A DNA stretch of 40,618 nt from Candidatus Poribacteria bacterium (GTDB lineage Bacteria; Poribacteria; WGA-4E; WGA-3G). This document shows positions 31,937 to 40,460 of the stretch, piece after piece. The stretch's first letter is position 1. Every line of letters begins with the position of its first letter. The notes below the pieces were generated by a model. The model searched no databases. It was not told the DNA's origin and saw only the letters and a list, made by a program, of their open reading frames with translations. Both the position numbers and the translations under genes were made by a program. Where the stretch lies: positions 1 through 40,618 of the forward strand of contig JAJEDN010000085.1 in assembly GCA_022821495.1 (NCBI GenBank), in the 5' to 3' direction.

Positions 31937-33211
31937 TCAAACGTACAACTGCTCCAGCACCTCGAAATAATCAGGGAACGTCTTGTTGACACACTCTGGG
32001 TCATTAATCCGAATTCCATTCGCCTTTAAACCGACGAGCGAAAACGCCATAGCGACGCGGTGGTCTTCGTAGGTATCAATCGCTGCGGGGGTAATCGGTG
32101 CGGGTGAGATTTCGAGCCCGTCTTGGTGTTCAACTACAGGGACCCCGAGCTTCCTGAGTTCCGTTACCATTGCATGAATCCGATCCGTCTCTTGCCAGCG
32201 CGTGTGTTCAATGTTTCGGATGGTCACTTTGCTATCAGCAAAAGGCGCGATCGCAGCAAGGGTCAGGGCAGTATCCGAAATCGTCCGCATATCGACATCA
32301 ATCCCTTTTAATTGGCGGTGGGGTCCGGTAACGGTAATTCCCGTATCTGAAACACTAATTTGACACCCCATCCGTTCTAAAATATGTATAAACTGGAGAT
32401 CCCCTTGTGTGGAATCTAAATTGAGGTGTTGGACAGTGACACGTCCACCGGTGAGTGCAGCGGCAGCAAAGAAGTAAGAGGCGTTAGAGGCATCCGGCTC
32501 AATGTTATAGACCCGCGGCTGATACTGCTGTCCACCTTCAATCCGAAAAAACTTATAATCTTCGCTTATGACCTGTACACCAAAAGCTGCCATGATGGAT
32601 CGTGTGATGTCAATATAAGGCATTTCGCGTTTCCCGATAACCTCAATCTCCATACCATTTTTTGCGTAAGGTGCGATTAGGAGGAGTGCCGTCAAGAATT
32701 GGCTGCTTTTACTGACATCAAGGCGAGTCTTTCCACCCACAAGTCCGTCTGCTTCAATAATGACGGGGAGATGCCCGTTCTCAAATTGGGTGCGCGCCGA
32801 AACGCCAATTTGTCTGAGTGCGTCAAGTAGATCAGCGATAGGACGACCGTGACGCATCGGTTCATCGCCATCAATGATGAATTTTCCATGTCCCAGCGAA
32901 ACATAAGCGGTAAGCGAGCGCGAAGTGGTACCCGAGTTCCCGATATAGAGTTCAGCACCAGAAACGGGAATTTCACCGCCATTTCCGTGCACGTCAAATG
33001 TCGCTAACTTCTCATCAGCGTCAACCTTGACACCGAGCTTCTGCAAAGCATTGCACATATAATGTGTATCATCGCTAAAGAGAGCACCCGTCAGCGTCGA
33101 AGTCCCGTGTGCCATTGCAGCAACCAACAAGGCGCGGTTGGTATAACTTTTAGAACCGGGCACTTCTATAGTAGCATCGATCGGTTTGCGCAGGGGTTGT
33201 ATCTCAATCAT
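31937..33211 (-). CDS. aroA: 3-phosphoshikimate 1-carboxyvinyltransferase (EPSP synthase)
   Basis: Shikimate pathway enzyme joining shikimate-3-phosphate and PEP; 424 residues, normal length. PGSKSYTNRALL carries K21. The PEP-site loop is GNSGTTSRSL (91-100) instead of the common GNAGTAMRPL, so the position of E. coli P101 is S99. Further motifs are PMRHGRPIADLLDAL, DVSKSSQFLTALLLIAPY, PDASNASYFFAAA, and the acidic catalytic pair in TISDTALTLAAIAPF and TRWQETDRI. EDHRVAMAFSLVGL and CVNKTFPDYFEVL close it. The start overlaps the DapA-family gene by ATGA. No other aro gene is nearby. Confidence 0.95.
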   Translation of the reverse strand: MIEIQPLRKPIDATIEVPGSKSYTNRALLVAAMAHGTSTLTGALFSDDTHYMCNALQKLGVKVDADEKLATFDVHGNGGEIPVSGAELYIGNSGTTSRSLTAYVSLGHGKFIIDGDEPMRHGRPIADLLDALRQIGVSARTQFENGHLPVIIEADGLVGGKTRLDVSKSSQFLTALLLIAPYAKNGMEIEVIGKREMPYIDITRSIMAAFGVQVISEDYKFFRIEGGQQYQPRVYNIEPDASNASYFFAAAALTGGRVTVQHLNLDSTQGDLQFIHILERMGCQISVSDTGITVTGPHRQLKGIDVDMRTISDTALTLAAIAPFADSKVTIRNIEHTRWQETDRIHAMVTELRKLGVPVVEHQDGLEISPAPITPAAIDTYEDHRVAMAFSLVGLKANGIRINDPECVNKTFPDYFEVLEQLYV

Positions 33212-34107
33212 TCGCGGACTCCCAATTCGGTTAGCAATTCGCGAAGTTCGGCTTTCTCAGCATCAGTGAGCGGTAGTAGCGGGCTTGTTGTGCGTGCGCT
33301 GCAGACCCCTAAGATTTCCAAACACGCCTTCATACCGCTGACACCTTGTCCGTAAGTATACATCTTACTCAGCTGAAGCATCCATTTTTGTAACCGATGA
33401 ACTTCATCAATATCGCGTGCCTTCGCGGCGTTGTAGAGTGCGACCGATTCTTTCGGCGCAACGTTCGCGATTGAGACAACACCACCGTCCGCACCGAATA
33501 GGAGGGCTGCACCGAGTGCGACATGCGAACCAAGGAAGATAGAGAAATCTGTCCGGTCGCCGAGCAGTGCTATGAGATTGAGAGAGTTTGTCCAATCGCC
33601 AGTACTGTCCTTAACACCGACGATATTCTCACAGGTATCAGCGAGTTCGACGACGATTTCAGGCTTAATGAAGGTTTTAACGGTTGAAGGGATATTATAA
33701 ACGAAAACAGGGAGTGCCGTACTTGCGGCGACTGTCTGATAGAATTCGATCAGATCCGCATCGTCGGTGGAGGGATAATAGTAGCCGGGTGTCGTAGCGA
33801 CTGCATCAACACCGAACTGTTCGGCGATCTCAATATTTTGGATAACGCGTTGGGTGCTTGTGTCCATTACACAACAGATAACCGGGACACGACCGCCAAT
33901 TGTTTTGAGAGCGATGTCCAGTGCTCGCTCACGTTCTGTATTTGTTAACGTCGTAAATTCACCGGAACTCCCAAGTAGATAGATACCGTGAACGCCGTTG
34001 TTAATCAGGCGGTTAAGTTGAGTGACGAACCCGCGTTCATCGACGCGCTCTTTTTCGTCAAGCGGCGTTACTGTTGGTGTAAAAATTCCTTCAAATTGGA
34101 TATTCAT
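33208..34107 (-). CDS. Dihydrodipicolinate synthase / N-acetylneuraminate lyase family aldolase
   Basis: Schiff-base class I aldolase of the DapA superfamily, 299 residues. Motifs are LLGSSGEFTTLT (substrate carboxylate loop), VYNIPS (catalytic Tyr) and GVKDSTGDW (Schiff-base Lys about 166). The loop reads GSSGE where DapA has GTTGE, so the substrate may not be aspartate semialdehyde; a KDG, hydroxy-oxo-acid or sialic-acid type aldolase is possible. The ATG at 34107 is preferred to the TTG immediately before. Only a weak ribosome site (GAAGAA) is present. The TnpB element's left end begins 16 nt upstream, so the original promoter has probably been displaced. Overlaps aroA by 4 nt. Confidence 0.87.
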   Translation of the reverse strand: MNIQFEGIFTPTVTPLDEKERVDERGFVTQLNRLINNGVHGIYLLGSSGEFTTLTNTERERALDIALKTIGGRVPVICCVMDTSTQRVIQNIEIAEQFGVDAVATTPGYYYPSTDDADLIEFYQTVAASTALPVFVYNIPSTVKTFIKPEIVVELADTCENIVGVKDSTGDWTNSLNLIALLGDRTDFSIFLGSHVALGAALLFGADGGVVSIANVAPKESVALYNAAKARDIDEVHRLQKWMLQLSKMYTYGQGVSGMKACLEILGVCSARTTSPLLPLTDAEKAELRELLTELGVRE

Positions 34108-34169
34108 CAAGTTCTTCGGGTTGGAAACCCCCTACTTCAGTGGGTGGAGGAAAACCCGCTCCTTTTTGT

Positions 34170-34198
34170 TTCATATTACTGCCCAAATGTTGTATAAT
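34170..34198 (+). promoter_or_regulatory. Promoter candidate of tnpB
   Basis: TTCATA (34170-34175; 4 of 6), a 17-nt spacer, then a perfect TATAAT (34193-34198), about 100 nt before the tnpB ATG. The segment between (34199-34298) has no ORF and no clear ribosome site. Confidence 0.5.
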
Positions 34199-34298
34199 GA
34201 TAGTATCACAGTGGCAGACATGCTAAGCGTAGTTGCAAGATTACGTGTCGGTTTCCTACCTACTTAGCACGCGGTAACACTGTCAACTGTGAAGCCTT

Positions 34299-35450
34299 AT
34301 GAAAACCAAAAAACGAAAGTTTACGCGCAGAACGTATAAATACCAGATACGCGAACATCCGCAGAATAAGCGTCTTGGCAATATGCTTGACGACTTGTCT
34401 GATGTGCATAATCACTTTCTCAAACTTGAGAAACGCTATTATCGCATCTATGGTAAATATGCAGGTCGGTATCGGTTGCAACCGCATTTGACGAAGTTGC
34501 TTGAACGCACGAGGCAACATTGGGCGTGGATACCCCGCGACACACTTGACGCTGTGATTATCCGTCTGCATATCGCTTGGGAACGCTTTTTTGACTTCCC
34601 TAATGTAGGACGTCCAAAGTTCAAACGCAAAGACCGTTATCGTTCTGCGAAGTTCCAATCGGGGTATCTCCTTGAAGAAGGACGTGTTCGCCTGTCTTTC
34701 AAAGCGTGGGATGCCGCCTCGGCATCCTTGAAGTTCAATAAACGTTGGTTTTCGTTTCACCAGCATCGCGATTGGAAAGGGAAAGTGCACTATATCCAAA
34801 TCCTTCGCGATCGTGTCGGAACGTATTGGCTCTATGTCGTGACAGATGACGTATCGAAAGAAGTGCTGCCCGCTACGGGTGAAAGTGTAGGTGCAGACTT
34901 TGGCATAGATACCTATCTGACACTTAGCACCGGTGAGAAGATCCAATCGCCAGAGTTCTTGAAACTCTCCTTGAAAGCCCTTCGCACCCTTTACAAAAGC
35001 GTTTCTCGTAAAGTGAAAGGTTCTCATAATTGGTGGCGTGCCGTTCGTGAACTATCGCGGTTGTATCGGCATATCAGCAACCAACGCAGAGATTGGCATT
35101 TCAAACTTGCGACGGACCTCTGCCGTAGGTTTGACGTTATCGCCACGGAGACACTGAACCTTGACGGCATGAAACGGCTCTGGGGACGCAAGGTCTCCGA
35201 CCTTGCCTTCGGAGAGTTTGTCGAGATATTGGCGTTCAAGTGTTTCAAACATAATCGTGAGTTCTCTCAAGTCGGACAGTGGACTCCTACAACAAAACCG
35301 TGTTCGGACTGCGGTTTTCACAACGAAAATCTTTCTCTTTCAGATCGGCAGTGGACATGCCCCGAATGTGGTTCACACCACGACAGAGACATCAACGCTG
35401 CGATAAACATTTTGAGGGCTGCTTACGATCCCTCTGTGGAGCAGATGTAA
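34299..35450 (+). CDS. tnpB: TnpB RNA-guided nuclease (IS605 OrfB family)
   Basis: OMEGA-type nuclease of 383 residues, apparently intact. The N-terminal half is the WED/REC-like part (YKYQIREHPQNKRLGNML at the start). RuvC-I is VGADFGIDTYLTL with D200, RuvC-II is IATETLNLDGMKR with E284, and RuvC-III is HDRDINAAINI with D364. A four-Cys zinc ribbon CSDCG/CPECG (C335, C338, C354, C357) sits between II and III. Members cleave DNA at sites matching the element's right-end RNA and keep a transposon at its donor site. No TnpA partner is present, so it cannot move alone. The second OMEGA-type gene in the window is at 1-975. Confidence 0.95.
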   Translation: MKTKKRKFTRRTYKYQIREHPQNKRLGNMLDDLSDVHNHFLKLEKRYYRIYGKYAGRYRLQPHLTKLLERTRQHWAWIPRDTLDAVIIRLHIAWERFFDFPNVGRPKFKRKDRYRSAKFQSGYLLEEGRVRLSFKAWDAASASLKFNKRWFSFHQHRDWKGKVHYIQILRDRVGTYWLYVVTDDVSKEVLPATGESVGADFGIDTYLTLSTGEKIQSPEFLKLSLKALRTLYKSVSRKVKGSHNWWRAVRELSRLYRHISNQRRDWHFKLATDLCRRFDVIATETLNLDGMKRLWGRKVSDLAFGEFVEILAFKCFKHNREFSQVGQWTPTTKPCSDCGFHNENLSLSDRQWTCPECGSHHDRDINAAINILRAAYDPSVEQM

Positions 35451-35510
35451 GTCGTTTCCTCGGAAACGCGAACTGCGACGAAGCACAAGCCCTCATGCTT
35501 TAGCGGGGGT
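35400..35510 (+). ncRNA. Predicted right-end guide RNA (reRNA/omegaRNA) of the tnpB element
   Basis: The scaffold of TnpB guide RNAs overlaps the 3' end of tnpB and runs to the right end of the element. Here the terminal hairpin is CCCTC/GGGGG around ATGCTTTAGC (35490-35509). The guide would be the flank starting GCTATGACGAGTG at 35511. The 5' limit is a guess. Confidence 0.4.
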
Positions 35511-35809
35511 GCTATGACGAGTGTTTCCTATGAGGCGTAATCGCAACCTTTCTTTATGGAACAGGCTTGCAAGCAATATCCTACAAACCAATCGGTTCAG
35601 ACTCTGGTTTCCAGTTTAGCAGCACTCGGTTTAGATGTCAAGAAAAGAAGTACGCATCCAGCAAGTTTCGGCTTGTAAGTTAGGTAGAAATTGTGCTACC
35701 ATTATGCTAAATATGACTTATAACATGAGGTCTACCCCTCACGCGTCAGCAGTGCGAAAAACTTCAAACCAATAGAAATAATAACAGCAACACCTAAGGA
35801 CAATCAGAG
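35511..35809 (+). other. Gene-free stretch between the tnpB element and the histidine kinase gene
   Basis: 299 nt without a credible ORF. It should contain the kinase promoter; a TATAAC at about 35718 is the only -10-like match and has no good -35 box. Nothing else stands out. Confidence 0.5.
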
Positions 35810-37633
35810 ATGAACATCCGCACACAATTAACGCTCAGGTATATCGGCATTGTGCTTTTGATGTTGTTCGCGATGTATCTCTACCTCAGCGCGATGCTCA
35901 AGGATTCGATGAGCACCCGGATTACGCGTGAATTAAAAACCCAATCTGCATTAACTGCGGAATTCCTTATCGAAAAACTCCCCACTCAGAGCAATTTCAC
36001 CTACGATGCAATAGATCCTCTCGTCGATAGACTCGGAAAAACAAGCGACGCTCGGTTAACGTTCATCGGCACGGATGGGACTGTCTGGGGAGATACAGAA
36101 CGGGATAACGCAGCACTGCGCGCGATGGATAACCATCTCACACGTCCAGAAGTTCAAGATGCTCTCCAACTCGGTAGTGGAATTCGGGATAGATACAGCG
36201 ATACAACCCAGACAGAATTCCGTTACTACGCAATGTCAATATATCGCGATGCCGGTCCACAAGCCTCATCCGATGAACAGCAAACATTAATTGGTATTTG
36301 TCGTGTCGCAATGCCGATGGAAATCGTCAATACAGCAATCAGTAATCTCCGACAGATAGTCCTGTTTGCGAGTGTAGCGGGTTTAATCCTCACAATCGTA
36401 TTCAGCGTTTTCTCTACCAAAATCATTACAAAACCGATTGAGAAATTAACGCAGATGACGCAATCTGTTGCGGCTGGCAATATAGACTCACGTGTTCCTG
36501 TCGATTCTAAAAATGAACTCGGACAACTCTCACAACATTTCAACCTGATGACAGACAGGGTACAAGAACAGATTGATAAGATTTCCGAGGAACACCGACG
36601 TTTAGAAACCATCTTGACAGACATGGGTGAAGGCGTTCTACTCGTAAATGGTGCGTTTGAAATTACATACGCCAACTCTATGGCTATCTCTATGTTGTCC
36701 CTCCCGGATGTTTATGTGGGCAAAGCGCTGATCGAAATCAATCGGATCCCCGAATTACAAACGTTGTTGCAGACAGCAGAAGAGACAGAAACTGTCGCGT
36801 TCGCAGAAATCCGGCTCGGTAACCTAACGGAACCCGAAGCAGAGGTTACGGTTGTACCGGTCTCCACGGGTGAAGAGTACGTTATTGTCATCCACGATGT
36901 GACCAAGGAGCGGCAGTTGGAGCGCATCCGCGCCGACTTTGTCGCGAACGTCTCGCATGAATTGCGTACCCCCCTCACAACAATCCAAGGTTACGCCGAA
37001 ACTTTACTGAATGAGGATACACCGCGATCAAAGACAAGCGAGCAGTTTATCGTGAAAATCCTGAATCACTCATCCCGGCTCTCAAGATTGATCTCGGAGC
37101 TGCTCGAACTCTCTCGGCTTGAGTCTGGTGATGTCGAATTGAAACGCACACGCTGTCATCTTAACACCTTCCATGACCTCATTTTAGAGGTATTTGAACC
37201 GATATTAGAAGAGTCGGCATTGGTTTTAAAATGGGAGATACCTGAAAATCTGCCAGAGGTTAGTGTGGATCAACAACTTTTCATGCAGGTGCTCGTAAAC
37301 CTGATCGATAACGCCATTAAATATACGCCAGACAGTGGTATACTTACCGTTTCGGCAGAGATTAACACGAGTGAATCATTTGAAGACACCGATATAGCCT
37401 CAGAAGAAATTATCATGTCTGTCCAAGATACAGGTATCGGTATCCCGCTGGAATCTCAACCGCGTGTGTTTGAGCGGTTCTATCGTGTGGACCAAGGGCG
37501 CGCCCGTGAAATGGGCGGCACAGGATTAGGATTGGCAATCACCAAACATATCGTGCTCCGCCACAATGGACGGATCTGGCTGGAAAGCACTTTAGGGGAA
37601 GGTAGCGTATTTCACGTCGCCATTCCACTCTAA
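35810..37633 (+). CDS. Membrane sensor histidine kinase, PhoR/WalK-like
   Basis: Two-component sensor of 607 residues. TM1 at about 11-30, an extracytoplasmic domain to about 180, TM2 at about 183-202, HAMP at about 203-258, a PAS domain at about 262-365 (MGEGVLLVNGAFEITYANS), HisKA with NVSHELRTPLT (phospho-acceptor H383), then the ATPase with N-box LVNLIDNAIKYTP, G1 VQDTGIGIP, F-box RVFERFYRVD and G2 GGTGLGLAI. All boxes are intact. No response regulator is adjacent, so it is an orphan or its partner lies elsewhere; signal unknown. The stop codon overlaps that of the convergent tenA gene. Confidence 0.92.
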   Translation: MNIRTQLTLRYIGIVLLMLFAMYLYLSAMLKDSMSTRITRELKTQSALTAEFLIEKLPTQSNFTYDAIDPLVDRLGKTSDARLTFIGTDGTVWGDTERDNAALRAMDNHLTRPEVQDALQLGSGIRDRYSDTTQTEFRYYAMSIYRDAGPQASSDEQQTLIGICRVAMPMEIVNTAISNLRQIVLFASVAGLILTIVFSVFSTKIITKPIEKLTQMTQSVAAGNIDSRVPVDSKNELGQLSQHFNLMTDRVQEQIDKISEEHRRLETILTDMGEGVLLVNGAFEITYANSMAISMLSLPDVYVGKALIEINRIPELQTLLQTAEETETVAFAEIRLGNLTEPEAEVTVVPVSTGEEYVIVIHDVTKERQLERIRADFVANVSHELRTPLTTIQGYAETLLNEDTPRSKTSEQFIVKILNHSSRLSRLISELLELSRLESGDVELKRTRCHLNTFHDLILEVFEPILEESALVLKWEIPENLPEVSVDQQLFMQVLVNLIDNAIKYTPDSGILTVSAEINTSESFEDTDIASEEIIMSVQDTGIGIPLESQPRVFERFYRVDQGRAREMGGTGLGLAITKHIVLRHNGRIWLESTLGEGSVFHVAIPL

Positions 37634-38307
37634 ATTTTCCAGACCTCTTGTGTGTAAGCCATCTCCCAAAAGAGGTATTCATAACGACTACTCTGCAAAA
37701 AGTAGTTTTTAATCCGTTCTTTCTCAGAGACACTATACTCCGCTGCGAGGTCGTTGAGTAAACCGCGTAACCACTCACCTAACGATAGAAATTCGGGAGA
37801 GGCGTACATGTCAATCCATTCCTGATAGAGTGGCTCTGGTGAACCGCCCTGCTCAGCAAGCGTTGTGCCGATTTCAGCGTAGCCCCACTGACACGGTAGC
37901 ACCCCTGCGACGAGATCCGCCAAAGTGCCGGTTTCCGCGACATTGAGCACATGCCGCGTATATGCGTGTGTGGTAGGTGCCATCGAGGCAGCTTCCATCT
38001 CAGCAGCGGAGATGCCAAATTTCTCACAATATCCACGATGCAAATCCATCTCTGTGTTTAGTGTTTGATTGACCAATTGCGAAAACATCGCCATCGTTGG
38101 TTCATCGTGCGCTTTGATAACGCCGTAAGCGAACACACGGCTATAGTCGAGCAAGAATAGGTAGTCCTGAATCAGGTAGAACTTGAACTTTTCTGTCGGC
38201 AGACTCCCATCAGCAAGACCCCGGACGAATGGATGCTTAAGATCTGCTTCCCAAATTGGTGCGGCTGTACGTCTGAGTTCATCGGTAAATTTCTCATTTT
38301 GTGCCAT
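37630..38307 (-). CDS. tenA: TenA-family aminopyrimidine aminohydrolase (thiaminase II)
   Basis: Thiamin salvage enzyme that hydrolyses aminomethyl-pyrimidine products of thiamin breakdown; 225 residues, normal length. Helical TenA/PQQC fold with D48 (YLIQDYLFL), catalytic C139 in LPCQWGYAEIG and E215 in YLFWEMAY, all at the expected places. AAGGAG lies upstream of the ATG with wide spacing (about 13-14 nt). The gene is convergent with the histidine kinase and the stop codons overlap (TAG on one strand, TAA on the other). No other thiamin gene is in the window. Confidence 0.93.
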   Translation of the reverse strand: MAQNEKFTDELRRTAAPIWEADLKHPFVRGLADGSLPTEKFKFYLIQDYLFLLDYSRVFAYGVIKAHDEPTMAMFSQLVNQTLNTEMDLHRGYCEKFGISAAEMEAASMAPTTHAYTRHVLNVAETGTLADLVAGVLPCQWGYAEIGTTLAEQGGSPEPLYQEWIDMYASPEFLSLGEWLRGLLNDLAAEYSVSEKERIKNYFLQSSRYEYLFWEMAYTQEVWKI

Positions 38308-38395
38308 ACGTTCTATCGAAACTCCTTAAAGAATAGGATCACGCAAACTGAGCAAATATCGGACATTTGGACGCAAAAAAGCGGTATTTCCCATA

Positions 38396-38463
38396 TTTTG
38401 AACCCCCTAAATCCCCCAACCCCCCATATCCCCCCTTATCAGGGGGTAGGGGGACTTTAAGAA
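38396..38463 (+). repeat. Expanded C-rich repeat with four C-tracts
   Basis: C-tracts at 38403-38407, 38413-38417, 38420-38425 and 38430-38435, then TTATCA and two G-tracts, ending GACTTTAAGA. Extra C-tracts make this copy longer than the others. The minus strand reads as a canonical G-quadruplex motif with loops of 4, 2 and 5 nt. A GGACGCAAAAAAGCGGTATTTC lead-in at 38368 is like that of the other copies. Confidence 0.85.
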
Positions 38464-38484
38464 GTAGCACGTAAGTCGTAAAAA

Positions 38485-38515
38485 ATATGCTATAATATTT
38501 TGCTGTATAGCATAT
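38485..38515 (+). promoter_or_regulatory. Promoter -10 region inside a 10-bp palindrome
   Basis: Perfect inverted repeat ATATGCTATA (38485-38494) and TATAGCATAT (38506-38515) with an 11-nt spacer. A TATAAT box lies at 38491-38496. No good -35 is seen, which would fit an activator- or repressor-controlled promoter. It lies 24 nt before the gene at 38539. Confidence 0.6.
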
Positions 38516-38538
38516 CATAACAAGAAAAGGATGTCAAA

Positions 38539-39426
38539 ATGTTTGAACAACTCGGAATCGTAACCAACATCTGGGCTGAAGAGATAGAAAACGGTGCGCG
38601 CTTTGATGAACTCATGGTAGCATTCGGCGCGAAGGGGTTCAAGGATATGGAGGTACGGGAAGGTGATTACCTTCGCAATTCAGAATTCGGGGAACTGATT
38701 CAAGCACTCGAAGCCGCGATGCCCGCGTATACCGATACCGAATTCAGAGGTATCTGTGATGCAGTCTGGACTGGACAGCCTTATGAATCAAAGCACACTT
38801 CGCTTTTTAACGAGGTGGCTGCCTTCACCCAAAAAGCATCTGGACTCACCTTGAGTTATGCCATGTCCCACCCGTGGCTTTCACCACCTATCGACAGTGA
38901 AACGGACACACAACAGATTATCCAAGCAAAAAAATTGGCATACTTACTGTGTCCAAAACGAGCGAGACTCCGCCTCGTTGACCTTGACACCGAAGGAGAC
39001 ATTAACGAATCAGCGGCTGTCGCTAACTTAAAACGTTACAGTGGACTCCTACCAGACTATCCGATGATTTTTGCTGTAGAGAACGCTCGCCAAACCGCCA
39101 CGTTAACCTTGAAGTTGGCAGTTGCAGGTGAGGTAAAACTCACGTACGACGAAACGAACACGTATCGCGGCGACGGAACGGCGGTGAACTCACCAGACGA
39201 ATTTTGGAGTGCTGTCAAGATGTCGGATCTCACGTCTGTGCATTTCAAACAAAAAACGGAAGCGGGCGTGCTATCAGAAGTAGGCGAGGGTTTTGTTAAC
39301 TTCCGTGCGATTGCGGAACACCTGAAAACGCGGCACTATACAGGCGATCTACTTCTCGAAAATACGCCGACTTCACATTCTTTGCAAGACGCGCTGCGGA
39401 GTCGGGAGTATTTGCTTAAGTGTTAG
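38539..39426 (+). CDS. Sugar phosphate isomerase/epimerase-like TIM-barrel protein
   Basis: A 295-residue protein of the xylose isomerase-like (AP_endonuc_2) TIM-barrel superfamily. Features are GIVTNIWAEEI at strand 1, GFKDMEVREGDYL with Glu at strand 2, FAVENARQTATLTLKLA with a Glu-Asn pair at a central strand, KLTYDETNTYRGDG, SVHFKQKT with a His on a late strand and LLLENTPT with a Glu at the last strand. Such Glu/Asp/His sets bind a divalent metal. No signal peptide. Substrate unknown. AAGGAT before the ATG is the ribosome site. Its promoter overlaps a perfect palindrome, suggesting control by a dimeric regulator. Confidence 0.75.
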   Translation: MFEQLGIVTNIWAEEIENGARFDELMVAFGAKGFKDMEVREGDYLRNSEFGELIQALEAAMPAYTDTEFRGICDAVWTGQPYESKHTSLFNEVAAFTQKASGLTLSYAMSHPWLSPPIDSETDTQQIIQAKKLAYLLCPKRARLRLVDLDTEGDINESAAVANLKRYSGLLPDYPMIFAVENARQTATLTLKLAVAGEVKLTYDETNTYRGDGTAVNSPDEFWSAVKMSDLTSVHFKQKTEAGVLSEVGEGFVNFRAIAEHLKTRHYTGDLLLENTPTSHSLQDALRSREYLLKC

Positions 39427-39518
39427 TACGGAGGCATTTATGGAACCCAGACTAACGGTTTCCTATGCTACAGTTTTTAAGCCGTTTCTATAAACGTGCC
39501 GACCCGACAGAGCTTTGC

Positions 39519-40364
39519 CTAAAAAGGAGAGTCTTGCGCTTGTGTGGTTTCTCCTTCTTTTTCATCGGAAGCTGCTGCTTCTTGGGCTGCGGGTTCTTCA
39601 GGTGCCGGAACCTCACTCTCTTGGGAAGCGGCTGTTAATTGTTTGATACGTTCACAGAGGTCAGCGAGTAGCTGCGGTGATGTCTCCGCTGCTTTGAGTT
39701 CTGCCGACAATTGCGTCCATTGCATCTCGGTCATATCGTTTCGAGATTCGACACTGTATTTACGTTTGATGTAAGTCCAGAGATCCGCCTTCGTGATCCC
39801 ATTTTTCCCAAGCGGTGCTTCGAGATTGTTTGCGATTGCGAAAGCGGCTTTTTGCGCTTGTGCGATATTTCCGCCACCTTGTGGTATCTGTTGTTGTCGC
39901 GCGGAATTGCCACTCCCCGCTTTTCGATGTAAATAGAAGTTAAGGACCTCTCGGATTACCGGCACAGGTATCAGCTGCTTAATGGCATTCCGTTGCGCTT
40001 TATGAACTGCTTTGGTAAAGGCAAATGGGTCCTGACGACCACCAGCCATCTTCGGTTGTTCATACGCGCCGTAACGAGATGAGCCAGTGATTGTATCAAC
40101 TGCCTTAGCAGTCGCGATCCAAGAGTTCTCCTGTTCTTCGTATTTAATCTCTTCAACTTGGATACCGCCACGTCGGTTTGCGGCTTCGTTAATACCTGCT
40201 AAAGTTAGTCCTTCAACAGTGCGTCCACCCTGTTTAAAAGAGTAGACATAATCCTGAATCGTCTGTCCAGTCATTAGCTCAATGATCGCCTGATCATCCA
40301 CCTGATCAACGACTTCATATTCAGCGGTAACTGGTACCATTTCTTCCTTTTTTTCTTCAGCCAT
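39519..40364 (-). CDS. Unknown protein, possible ssDNA-annealing (RAD52-like) type with SSB-like C-terminal tip
   Basis: About 281 residues from the ATG at 40364, which has GGAGG 5 nt upstream; a TTG start six codons earlier is rejected. The core (about 20-150) contains YSFKQGGRTVEGLTLAGINE, then AVDTITGSSRYGAYEQP, then AVHKAQRNAIKQLIP. This pattern, with 'A-D-x-x-T-G' and 'KAQRNAI..LIP', recalls phage and archaeal ssDNA-annealing proteins but I cannot name a family. A linker rich in Pro, Glu and Ala precedes the last residues TQAQDSPF, an acidic run ending Pro-Phe as in the SSB tail. It has its own strong promoter and no partner gene in the window. Confidence 0.5.
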   Translation of the reverse strand: MAEEKKEEMVPVTAEYEVVDQVDDQAIIELMTGQTIQDYVYSFKQGGRTVEGLTLAGINEAANRRGGIQVEEIKYEEQENSWIATAKAVDTITGSSRYGAYEQPKMAGGRQDPFAFTKAVHKAQRNAIKQLIPVPVIREVLNFYLHRKAGSGNSARQQQIPQGGGNIAQAQKAAFAIANNLEAPLGKNGITKADLWTYIKRKYSVESRNDMTEMQWTQLSAELKAAETSPQLLADLCERIKQLTAASQESEVPAPEEPAAQEAAASDEKEGETTQAQDSPF

Positions 40365-40431
40365 AATTTCCTCCGAAATCAATGATCTATCCTACACTCA
40401 GATATATGTTACGCACTATACGTTTTACCTT

Positions 40432-40460
40432 ATCATACCATTTTGTTCTCAATTTGTCAA
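40432..40460 (-). promoter_or_regulatory. Strong sigma-70-like promoter for the gene at 39519-40364
   Basis: Minus strand TTGACA (40455-40460), a 17-nt spacer, then TATGAT (40432-40437; 5 of 6). The expected transcript has a leader of about 60 nt before the ATG at 40364. Confidence 0.75.

Larger units (their letters stand above)
34123..35510 (+). mobile_element. IS605-type element with tnpB only
   Basis: Left side: hairpin-prone GGAAACCCCCTACTTCAG, then TGGGTGGAGG (34123-34150). Right end: AAGCCCTCATGCTTTAGC followed by GGGGGT (35487-35510), the typical subterminal hairpin of tnpB elements. It encloses a complete tnpB and no tnpA. Ends are inferred from hairpins and similarity to such elements; exact boundaries are uncertain by several bases. 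Confidence 0.7.

Noticed and set aside
34260..35027. 255-residue ORF on the minus strand opposite tnpB
   Set aside because: The plus-strand frame has a complete set of TnpB motifs; the opposite ORF is its shadow and has no family features.
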